From: SpSt-333 sp964371615
Lineage (GTDB): Bacteria > Bacteroidota > Ignavibacteria > UBA10030 > UBA8401
Reading direction: 5' to 3'
DNA: 64,000 nt
Assembly (NCBI GenBank): GCA_964371615.1
Contig: CAYJMS010000003.1
Span: 310,001 to 374,000 of the forward strand
In this document: positions 1-6,775 of the stretch, in pieces
Layout of the letters: the number at the start of each line of letters is the position of its first letter
Position numbering within the stretch: the stretch's first letter is position 1
Position numbers and translations under genes: made by a program
The notes under the pieces: generated by a model
The model's input: the letters and a program-made list of their open reading frames with translations, nothing else
Told to the model about the DNA's origin: nothing
Databases searched by the model: none

Positions 1-102
1 AAAACATGGGCATATGTAAGCAAGGGAACCGGATACTGGGGCCCGCCGGTGCGCGTCGGAGCACGCTCGGAAATCACTGTCGTAACATTGCGGAAAGCGT
101 AA
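1..102 (+). CDS. Metallophosphoesterase family protein, C-terminal end only
   Basis: The window opens inside a rightward gene in frame 1. The last 33 residues are visible before a TAA at 100-102 and include VSKGTGYWGPPVRVG and a closing EITVVTLRKA. In the YaeI/YkoQ-like calcineurin-fold phosphoesterases the C-terminal strand carries SxGxGxWGPPxR followed by PEIxxIxL, so the family assignment rests on that short match. The metal-binding core lies outside the window, so the substrate and catalytic competence cannot be judged. The tail has no frameshift. The gene converges on the leftward membrane-protein gene, with a hairpin terminator between them. Confidence 0.6.
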   Translation, partial: KTWAYVSKGTGYWGPPVRVGARSEITVVTLRKA

Positions 103-131
103 AATAAAAAGACCGCGCACGGGGCGCGGTC
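101..131 (-). terminator. Rho-independent terminator for the leftward gene
   Basis: An 8-bp GC-rich perfect stem (GACCGCGC at 111-118, GCGCGGTC at 124-131) encloses a 5-nt loop. Read leftward it is followed by TTTTTATTTT (110-101). It lies 30 bases beyond the stop of the membrane-protein gene. In the rightward direction the T-run is poor, so it mainly serves the minus strand. Confidence 0.75.
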
Positions 132-161
132 GTCTATTCGATCGTTTCAAACGCCGGAAGC

Positions 162-953
162 TCAGTCGGCGTCGTGTTTAATTTTTGTATCCATCGCCGC
201 CTGCGCCTTTTCACCCAGCAACCCACCGACAAGCGACAGAATAAATCCGCCCACCAGCCCGATGATTGCGTAGGAAATCTCTTCCATCATCATCAGTCCT
301 GAAGAAAGAAGGAATCCCGCGTTCAGGACGACGCTCAGTGCGCCGGCATAGGCCGCCTCCTTAATCGTCACACCCGGCGAGAAATATCCAACAATGAAAC
401 CGGCGATCAGAAAACTTGTTGCCAACGCAAGCAATATTCCTGTCACACCGAATTTGAGGAGTGCGAAACCGCCGATGACAAAAAAGGCGTTCAAAATAAA
501 CGCCACTACCGTACCGGCAAGCACCCAGCCCCACTGTGTGACGCCGATCTGCTCTTCCGCCAGCTCTTTTGCCGCTTCTTCCGGTGTTACCTGAATCTGC
601 TCACCAACCCATCCGCCGATGACACCAAGGATAAGGCCGACAAGCGGAGCGAGAACCTGTTCCAATACCGTAAAGTCGTAATCAAACCAGAACGACAACA
701 CGTATCCGACCACAAGAATAGTCACCACGCCGCCGATGGCGGGCTCCTTTATGGTGAATCCCGGCGATTTATATCCGATAATGATACCCATGACCACAAA
801 GCCCAACAACGACATAAATGTCGGGATCAGGGGAATGTGAAATGTCTGTGCGACCATTTGATGAAGAACCACGCACAAGAGTGTTCCGATCACAACACCA
901 AAAACGATCCATTTCCACTCCAACCCTTTGGATTGAGTAGCGTCAACTGCCAT
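162..953 (-). CDS. Integral membrane protein with internal duplication, function unknown
   Basis: A 263-residue polytopic membrane protein. The start is taken at the ATG at 953 because AAGGAG lies 7 bases upstream; an upstream in-frame start at 1034 would add 27 polar residues and has no ribosome site. The protein is two copies of one module. Each copy has a hydrophobic pair of helices, a motif SPG(F/V)TIKE(P/A)A, another helix pair, and ends in GG(W/L)(V/L)GE(Q/K). The motif lies near residues 75 and 195, and an acidic linker (PEEAAKELAEEQ) joins the halves. Such head-to-tail duplication is common in small transporters and channels, but I do not recognise the family. It is transcribed away from the nhaA unit and ends at a clear terminator. 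Confidence 0.8.
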   Translation of the reverse strand: MAVDATQSKGLEWKWIVFGVVIGTLLCVVLHQMVAQTFHIPLIPTFMSLLGFVVMGIIIGYKSPGFTIKEPAIGGVVTILVVGYVLSFWFDYDFTVLEQVLAPLVGLILGVIGGWVGEQIQVTPEEAAKELAEEQIGVTQWGWVLAGTVVAFILNAFFVIGGFALLKFGVTGILLALATSFLIAGFIVGYFSPGVTIKEAAYAGALSVVLNAGFLLSSGLMMMEEISYAIIGLVGGFILSLVGGLLGEKAQAAMDTKIKHDAD

Positions 954-1520
954 GCAATACTCCTTGCTCTGTTTAAAAAATGTAGGATGAGAAATAAACT
1001 GCGAAAATTTGCTCAATTCTTTACACAAAGTCAAGAATACTTCGCGGTTATAAATAGTTTTTAGAGTTGAATCTTATGATAAACCTTATACATTATGTAT
1101 AATGAATACCGCGTCGTACAAAGCAATTCACATTCTTCTTCTGGCGGCGTTCTTCTTCTCCGGCGCAACGCGTCTCTCGCTTGCCCTAAGCCGGATTACG
1201 AATACGCCCGCAACAGTGCAATCGTATGCTTCGCACAGCAAAAAACCGACGCACCGGCCGGTGATCGCCGCGTATGAGGCGAAGCATCATTCTACCCAAA
1301 ACGAGCGGGATCAACGCGACCACTCATATATTACCGCAGAACCAACCCTCGCTATCATTGTTTCCCCGACCGGAAGTATGTATTCTTTCTCTGAGTCACT
1401 TTCCCGGTTCCATCCGTCCACCCGTCGGTTTTCCCGAGGACCGCCGCTGTCGTAATCTCTACCCTGGATTACCACCACCATCCGTCGGCGACAATGCCGA
1501 CATCACTATCGGGAGGACTT
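954..1520. other. 567-bp divergent spacer; long leader before the MetS-like/nhaA pair
   Basis: The spacer separates the leftward membrane protein from the rightward MetS-like/nhaA pair. It holds a 17-base perfect palindrome TTATACATTATGTATAA (1086-1102) overlapping a consensus TATAAT (1098-1103), with TTATGA 18 bases upstream as a poor -35. Starting from there the transcript would have about 400 untranslated bases. These contain a CACCGGCCGGTG palindrome (about 1250-1261) and a GTCGGC/GCCGAC hairpin (1484-1501) 19 bases before the MetS-like start. One 117-codon reading frame (1102-1455) begins with a hydrophobic stretch, but it lacks a ribosome site, its ATG overlaps the -10 box, and it becomes Arg/Ser/Pro-rich. 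I treat it as doubtful. Confidence 0.5.
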
Positions 1521-1655
1521 ATGTCAACCAGCGCTCTTCTACTCATGGTCTCCGTCTGGACCCTGGTCATTGGAATGTTACTCTACTTATTTCGTAAATT
1601 ATTAAAAAAACAGGCAGAAGCAACACGTCACAACAAAAACCAAATTGACTCATGA
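1521..1655 (+). CDS. MetS-like small single-pass membrane protein coupled to nhaA
   Basis: This 44-residue gene has a good ribosome site (GGGAGG, 4 bases before the ATG) and its TGA overlaps the nhaA ATG as ATGA, which implies translational coupling. The product starts MSTSALLLMV, has one transmembrane helix (residues about 5-24), then a basic tail (RKLLKK) that would be cytoplasmic. The N-terminus (S/N)TSA(L/I)xxM resembles the MetS-type small subunits of Na+-dependent NSS amino-acid importers. That resemblance is from memory of the family and rests on few residues. No NSS transporter gene is adjacent; the neighbour is a Na+/H+ antiporter. It may be an NhaA-associated small subunit or an orphan MetS. 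The coding call is firm, the family call moderate. Confidence 0.65.
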   Translation: MSTSALLLMVSVWTLVIGMLLYLFRKLLKKQAEATRHNKNQIDS

Positions 1656-2965
1656 CAAAGGAATCGAATCAACAATCCGTGCTGAGCGCCATCTCGCAGA
1701 CGTTCAAGGATTTCATCCACAGCAACACGGCGGGAGGCATCATCCTGCTGATCAGTACGGTAGCGGCATTGGCGTGGGCAAATTCCGGTTATTCGCATTC
1801 CTATTTTGAACTTTGGGAACAGCATCTGTCGATCGGAGCGGGTAGTTTTACGCTTTCGAAGACACTCCACCATTGGATCAACGACGGATTAATGGTGATC
1901 TTCTTCTTTATGGTCGGCCTGGAGATCAAACGGGAATTGCTTGTCGGAGAACTGGCGTCGATAAAAAAAGCGATGCTGCCGATTATTGCGGCGATCGGGG
2001 GAATGATTGGTCCCGCACTGATCTATTCGTTCTTCAACGCCGGAACGCCGGAATCATCCGGCTGGGGAATTCCCATGGCAACCGATATCGCATTTGCCCT
2101 GGGCATATTGGCGCTGGCAGGCGACAGGGTGCCGACGGCGCTCAAGGTTTTTTTGGCAGCGCTTGCGATCGTCGACGACATGGGGGCGGTGCTGGTGATC
2201 GCATTGTTCTATACGTCGGAGCTTTCATTGACGATGCTGTTGGTGGGAGCGGGAATTCTTGTATTGCTGTTTATTGCCAATAGAATGAACGTTCGATCAA
2301 CGGCAGTCTATGTTGTTTTGGGCATCGGTTTGTGGTACTGCTTCCTGAAGTCCGGCGTTCATGCAACCGTCGCAGGTGTGCTGCTGGCAATGATGATTCC
2401 CGTCCGGTCGAAAATCGATAAGACAAAATTCCTGAAGGAAACGAAGCGGGCGGTTGAGGATCTGGAGGACGACAGTTCAACACGGAGCGAGAACGAATTG
2501 ATTCATCACGTTGCGGTGCTCAGCGAAGAGGTGCAAAGCCCGCTTCACCGGTTTGAGCACGCATTGCAGCCGTACGTGGCGTTTCTGATCATGCCGGTGT
2601 TTGCGCTGGCCAATGCCGGCGTGTATCTTCAGGCGGATGTCTTTTCCGCGCTGCTTTCGCCCGTATCCCTCGGCGTCGGACTGGGATTGATTATCGGAAA
2701 ACAAGTCGGCATCTTTTCCGTGACGTGGATTGCGGTGAAACTGAAAATCGCCGCATTGCCAAACAATGTCAATTGGATGATGATCTACGCGACCACGTGG
2801 TTGTGTGCAATCGGATTTACCATGGCGTTGTTTATTGCGGGACTGGCGTTCGACGATCCGAAGTCGCTGGATATCTCGAAGATATCCATTCTCATCGCAT
2901 CGACGGTCTCGGGAATAGTGGGATTGGTGCTGTTGAAGATGAATCCGTACAAAGAAGCGGAATAA
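1652..2965 (+). CDS. nhaA: Na+/H+ antiporter NhaA
   Basis: NhaA is an inner-membrane antiporter that exports Na+ (and Li+) in exchange for protons, controlling cytoplasmic pH and sodium. The 437-residue product shows the family order: an amphipathic N-terminus, HWINDGLMVIFFFMVGLEIKRE, PMATDIAFALGILAL, and the paired aspartates of the ion-binding site in LAIVDDMGAV (Asp175-Asp176). It has a long acidic cytoplasmic loop near residues 250-300, then FALANAG and a GKQVGI helix. The length is at the upper end of the family because of that loop. It overlaps the upstream 44-residue membrane-protein gene by four bases. The serine hydrolase gene converges on it with only two bases between stops. Confidence 0.95.
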   Translation: MTKESNQQSVLSAISQTFKDFIHSNTAGGIILLISTVAALAWANSGYSHSYFELWEQHLSIGAGSFTLSKTLHHWINDGLMVIFFFMVGLEIKRELLVGELASIKKAMLPIIAAIGGMIGPALIYSFFNAGTPESSGWGIPMATDIAFALGILALAGDRVPTALKVFLAALAIVDDMGAVLVIALFYTSELSLTMLLVGAGILVLLFIANRMNVRSTAVYVVLGIGLWYCFLKSGVHATVAGVLLAMMIPVRSKIDKTKFLKETKRAVEDLEDDSSTRSENELIHHVAVLSEEVQSPLHRFEHALQPYVAFLIMPVFALANAGVYLQADVFSALLSPVSLGVGLGLIIGKQVGIFSVTWIAVKLKIAALPNNVNWMMIYATTWLCAIGFTMALFIAGLAFDDPKSLDISKISILIASTVSGIVGLVLLKMNPYKEAE

Positions 2966-2967
2966 AT

Positions 2968-4077
2968 TTATTCGCTGTCCGCAGTATCGATCAGCGAAAT
3001 CAAATCCTCTTTCTCTCCCCAGCTCCAGTTTACCCTGTTACTGAGGATGATGATCGTCGAGTGGTCGTCCAGACGGCGGATGAAGAGACTGTTGTATCCG
3101 CGCCACCAGCCGCCATGGTAGACGACCTTGCTTCCATCGTCCAGTGTATCAATCCGCCAGCCGAAACCATAGTTATTTTCTCTCTTCACATCGTAACTGG
3201 AAGGAATAAATGCTTCCTCCAGCGTCATCCGGCTGATAAGCGATTCGGTGTACAGCGCCTGGTCCCACAAAAAAAGGTCTTCAACGGTGGAGTAGATTCC
3301 TTTGTCGCCGGTGACGCCGTCGAGAAAATCCGACGGGTAGGTTCGCTTGTTCTTTGAATGTCCCTTAGTCTGAAATTCGATTGTCTTTTTGTTTGCGGGA
3401 TTGAATACAAACGTGCTGTTCATACCGAGCGGCCGGAAGATATTCTCCTCCAAAAAATCGTCAAACGGTAGACCGGAAACTCTTTCGACGATGGAAGCAA
3501 GAACCGCATAACCGGTGTTGCTGTACTTGTAACGTCGGTCGGGCAGAAATTCCAGACCGGGCCGGTACCGTTGCATCATCTCCATCAGGCCGTCGTTCGT
3601 CAACGGCAGCCGCCTGTTCTTCCAATATTTTCCTGCAAAGTACATATAATTCGGCAGGCCGGAACGGTGAGCCAGAAGTTGCCGCACCGTGATATTTTTA
3701 TAGGGAAAATCGGGTATAAATTTTTGCACGGAATCGTCATAACCAAGCAACCCTCGTTCCCGCAGCATCATAACCGCAACAGCAGTGAATTGCTTCGATA
3801 CGGAGGCGATTTGGAAGACCGAATGGACACTCAGCGGTGTTTTGGCGCGAAGATCGGAATAACCGAACGCCTGTTTGTAAATAGCGTTGCCGTGGACGCC
3901 GACGAGGACGGTGCCGTTAAAGCCTCTGGTATGCGCCAAACCGGTGAAGAGAGAATCGAATCTGGAGGCAATGACAACGGAACGTGATTCGAGCACGGAT
4001 TCCGGCGTTGACGGTTTTTCGTCACCGCCAGTGAATAAATACGCAGTACAGCATAAAAAGAGTAGAAATTGTTTCAT
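2968..4077 (-). CDS. Serine hydrolase of the beta-lactamase (class C / penicillin-binding) fold
   Basis: A 369-residue exported protein with a hydrophobic N-terminus (residues 1-17, with a Cys pair that could form a lipobox). The catalytic SxxK is in QIASVSKQFT (about residue 88) and the second motif Y-x-N is in YSNTGYAVL (about 168). The third, a His-Gly in the role of KTG, is in VYHGGWWRGYNS near residue 325. These are the three active-site elements of the family that includes AmpC, EstB esterases and D-aminopeptidases. Members act on peptides, esters or beta-lactams, and the substrate cannot be read from sequence. A second, lipoprotein-type member is at 18550-20010. An upstream hairpin separates it from paiB. 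Confidence 0.85.
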   Translation of the reverse strand: MKQFLLFLCCTAYLFTGGDEKPSTPESVLESRSVVIASRFDSLFTGLAHTRGFNGTVLVGVHGNAIYKQAFGYSDLRAKTPLSVHSVFQIASVSKQFTAVAVMMLRERGLLGYDDSVQKFIPDFPYKNITVRQLLAHRSGLPNYMYFAGKYWKNRRLPLTNDGLMEMMQRYRPGLEFLPDRRYKYSNTGYAVLASIVERVSGLPFDDFLEENIFRPLGMNSTFVFNPANKKTIEFQTKGHSKNKRTYPSDFLDGVTGDKGIYSTVEDLFLWDQALYTESLISRMTLEEAFIPSSYDVKRENNYGFGWRIDTLDDGSKVVYHGGWWRGYNSLFIRRLDDHSTIIILSNRVNWSWGEKEDLISLIDTADSE

Positions 4078-4100
4078 TCAATCCCGGTATATTCAAGACC

Positions 4101-4125
4101 AAAAAAGCACCAACAACGGTGCTTT
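4101..4125 (-). terminator. Rho-independent terminator downstream of paiB
   Basis: A perfect stem AAAGCACC/GGTGCTTT (4104-4111 and 4118-4125) with a 6-nt loop is followed, leftward, by a run of six T (4106-4101). It would end the ilvD-paiB transcript just ahead of the serine hydrolase gene. About 175 bases between it and the paiB stop hold no gene I can support. Confidence 0.75.
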
Positions 4126-4302
4126 TCAATTATCAAAATACAACTATCCACGGTTTTATACAACTAGAAACTAAATCAAAACCTAAAGATTGTAGCGCCG
4201 AGAGCCCGTCCGCCAATCTTACGTGTTTTTACATCCGTTGCACTGTTTGACGGAATAGCGGGTGTTCGGCACGGCATTGATTTGGTATTTTTGAGAAGGC
4301 TC

Positions 4303-4926
4303 CTATAGCCTTTTCTTTAATTCCTCCTGCATCATATCGCCGATGGTTTTTTCCGGTGTATGTTCGCTGCGGGAGAGCGCATCCGATATCCGGCGCACCT
4401 CGTCGGCGGAATAATTCTGGCTTAATTTTTTCTTTCCTTGCAGTTCCGTCACCTCAATCTCGCATGCAACGATCCGCGCGATCAGTTTTTCCTTATACTC
4501 GTCCGAAAGATCGTTCTTCCACTGGTCATGAAACGAGGGATCGTAAAAATCGAATGTTTTCAAGAAGAGCGATTCAATCTTCTCCCGCTCATTTATGATT
4601 TTCGCCGTTCCATACGCGTGCACGGCAACATAATTCCACGTCGGCACATCTTCTTTGTTGTCGTAGAACTTTGCGGAAACGTACGCATGCGGTTCGTGAA
4701 AGATCACGAGCACGCGACAGCCTTCAAAATCCTTCCACTGGTCGTTGGCGCGTGCAATATGCGTCAGCAAACGGATGCTTCCGTTGTGCTCCTCGACAAC
4801 AAACGGAATGTGCGTGGCAATCGGTCCGTCGTTTCCCGTGGTGACCATCGTCGCAAAACTATAGCGCTGCATGAATTCCAGAAGCGCTTTCGGATCCGAT
4901 TCTTTATGCCGAGAGGGTGTATACAT
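4303..4926 (-). CDS. PaiB-type FMN-binding split-barrel protein
   Basis: A 207-residue protein of the PaiB family (FMN-binding negative transcriptional regulator; in Bacillus PaiB affects protease and sporulation genes). Characteristic stretches are MYTPSRHKE at the N-terminus, YSFATMVT, THIPFVVEE, LLTHIARANDQW, VLVIFHEPHAYVSAKFY and PTWNYVAVHAYG, followed by a helical C-terminus. The barrel binds FMN or FAD; whether this protein regulates transcription or acts enzymatically is unknown. It starts on the base next to the ilvD stop, so the two form one transcript. The partnership with ilvD is not one I recognise as standard. Confidence 0.88.
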   Translation of the reverse strand: MYTPSRHKESDPKALLEFMQRYSFATMVTTGNDGPIATHIPFVVEEHNGSIRLLTHIARANDQWKDFEGCRVLVIFHEPHAYVSAKFYDNKEDVPTWNYVAVHAYGTAKIINEREKIESLFLKTFDFYDPSFHDQWKNDLSDEYKEKLIARIVACEIEVTELQGKKKLSQNYSADEVRRISDALSRSEHTPEKTIGDMMQEELKKRL

Positions 4927-6603
4927 TTAATCCGTCACCGCCCCCAACGAACTGGTGGAGACAAGTTTTGCGTATTTAGCCATGACCCCGCGCGTATATT
5001 TTGAGAGGCGCGGTTTCCATTCGGATCTTCTCTTTGCAATTTCTTTTTCGTCCAGATTCAATTGCAGCAGATTTTTCGATGCATCGATCGTGACGGAATC
5101 CCCCTCGCGCACCAACGCTATCGTTCCGCCGACTGCCGCTTCCGGTGCGACATGTCCGACCACAAGGCCGTACGTGCCGCCGGAGAACCGTCCGTCGGTG
5201 ATCAAGCCGACCTTGTCGCCCAGTCCGGCGCCGATGATCGCAGAAGTGGGAGCGAGCATCTCGCGCATGCCGGGGCCACCCTTCGGTCCTTCGTAGCGGA
5301 TCACCAGCACATCTCCCGCTTTAATGGTATTTCCGGTGATTGCGTCAAGCGCCGCTTCTTCGGAATCGAAAACACGGGCGGGACCGGTGATGGCGGGATT
5401 CTTTACCCCCGTCACTTTTGCCACCGCTCCTTCGGAAGCAAGATTTCCCTTCAGGATCACCAAGTGCCCCTCTTTATATAACGGTGCATTAAATGGATGA
5501 ATTACTTTTTGATTAGCACGAGGTTCCGACGGAACATCCTTGAGTACGTCGGCAATTGTTTCTCCGGTTACCGTGATGCAATCTCCGTGCAGCAAACCGT
5601 TCACCAGCAGCATTTTCATTACCTGTGGTACGCCGCCGGCTTTGTGGAAATCGACCACGAGATATTTTCCGCTCGGCTTCAGATCGCACAGCACAGGAAC
5701 GCGTTTCCGGATCGTTTCGAAATCGTCTATCGTCAGAGGAATGTTTGCCGCGTGAGCAATCGCCAGAAAATGAAGGACCGCGTTCGTGGAACCGCCGATC
5801 GCATTAATGACGGTGATGGCGTTTTCGATCGACCGGCGGGTGATGATGTCCAGAGGACGGATCCCTTTTTTCAATGCACGTATCAGCGTTTCGCCGGAGC
5901 GATACGCGCTTTCGGATTTCTCCTTGTCTTCCGCCGCCATAGTGGAAGAGTACATCAGACTCATTCCCATCGCTTCAAACGCCGACGACATCGTATTGGC
6001 GGTGTACATACCGCCGCAGGAGCCGGCGCCGGGACAGGAGAAGCATTCGACTTCTTTCAGTTCTTCGGCGGTGATTTTGCCGGCACTGAATTGTCCCACC
6101 GCTTCAAACGCACTGACTATATTCAGATCACGCCCATCTTTCGGGTGATGTCCCGGTTTTATCGTGCCGCCGTAGATGAAAACGGCGGGTATATTCATCC
6201 GCGCCATGGCGATCATGGCTCCGGGCATATTCTTATCGCAGCCTCCCACGGCAACCACACCGTCCATACATTGCGCATTGCAGGCGGTTTCGATCGAATC
6301 GGCGATCACTTCGCGCGAGACGAGGGAGAACTTCATTCCTTCGGTTCCCATCGCAATTCCGTCGCTGGCGGTGATGGTGCCGAATGTTTGCGGCATTCCC
6401 CCTGCAATACGGACGCCTCGCTCTGCCGCCGCAGTCAACTCATTCAAACCCATATTGCATGGAGTGATGGTCGAGTATCCGTTGGCGATGCCGACAATCG
6501 GCTTTGAAAAATCGTTGTCCGAAAATCCGACCGCCCTGAGCATGGAGCGGTTTGGAGTGCGATTCGGTCCCTGTGTTATGATGGAGCTTCGTTCGTTTTC
6601 CAT
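4927..6603 (-). CDS. ilvD: Dihydroxy-acid dehydratase
   Basis: IlvD removes water from 2,3-dihydroxy-isovalerate or 2,3-dihydroxy-3-methylvalerate, the third common step of valine and isoleucine synthesis, using an iron-sulfur cluster. The 558-residue protein has full family length and shows VGGCDKNMPGA, the ligand-bearing FSCPGAGSCGGMYTANTM, INAIGGSTNAVLH and the C-terminal GLITDGRFSGGTYG. It starts with MENERSSIITQ at the ATG at 6603 (weak ribosome site). It is cut off from the other branched-chain genes, which sit 35 kb away at 31-44 kb, and is followed immediately by paiB. Confidence 0.96.
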   Translation of the reverse strand: MENERSSIITQGPNRTPNRSMLRAVGFSDNDFSKPIVGIANGYSTITPCNMGLNELTAAAERGVRIAGGMPQTFGTITASDGIAMGTEGMKFSLVSREVIADSIETACNAQCMDGVVAVGGCDKNMPGAMIAMARMNIPAVFIYGGTIKPGHHPKDGRDLNIVSAFEAVGQFSAGKITAEELKEVECFSCPGAGSCGGMYTANTMSSAFEAMGMSLMYSSTMAAEDKEKSESAYRSGETLIRALKKGIRPLDIITRRSIENAITVINAIGGSTNAVLHFLAIAHAANIPLTIDDFETIRKRVPVLCDLKPSGKYLVVDFHKAGGVPQVMKMLLVNGLLHGDCITVTGETIADVLKDVPSEPRANQKVIHPFNAPLYKEGHLVILKGNLASEGAVAKVTGVKNPAITGPARVFDSEEAALDAITGNTIKAGDVLVIRYEGPKGGPGMREMLAPTSAIIGAGLGDKVGLITDGRFSGGTYGLVVGHVAPEAAVGGTIALVREGDSVTIDASKNLLQLNLDEKEIAKRRSEWKPRLSKYTRGVMAKYAKLVSTSSLGAVTD

Positions 6604-6691
6604 AAAGATTGTTTTTGTTGGTGTGCAGCGCGTTCAGGCCGGAAGCCTAAGAAAATTTAGTTTTTTTTAACCGAATAACAAACCCCCGCGG

Positions 6692-6720
6692 TTGACTTTT
6701 CTTCGCAATTTCGGTACTCT
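6692..6720 (+). promoter_or_regulatory. Candidate sigma70 promoter for the large ATPase gene
   Basis: TTGACT (6692-6697) and TACTCT (6715-6720) are separated by exactly 17 bases. The first triplet of the -35 box is the TTG that would be the longest in-frame start of the ATPase gene, so that start is unlikely to be used. Transcription would begin near 6727, ahead of the ATG at 6776. Confidence 0.5.
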
Positions 6721-6775
6721 TTTATTCAACACCAACCGGAAAAAACAGGGGTCCGTGGAATACGCTCGCGACATT

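Noticed and set aside
1102..1455. 117-codon frame before the MetS-like gene
   Set aside because: No ribosome site, start overlaps a TATAAT box, and the C-terminal half is Arg/Ser/Pro-rich without recognisable features. Not called as a gene.
5497..6507. 336-codon open frame on the plus strand opposite ilvD
   Set aside because: It is the antisense shadow of ilvD, whose catalytic motifs are complete on the minus strand.
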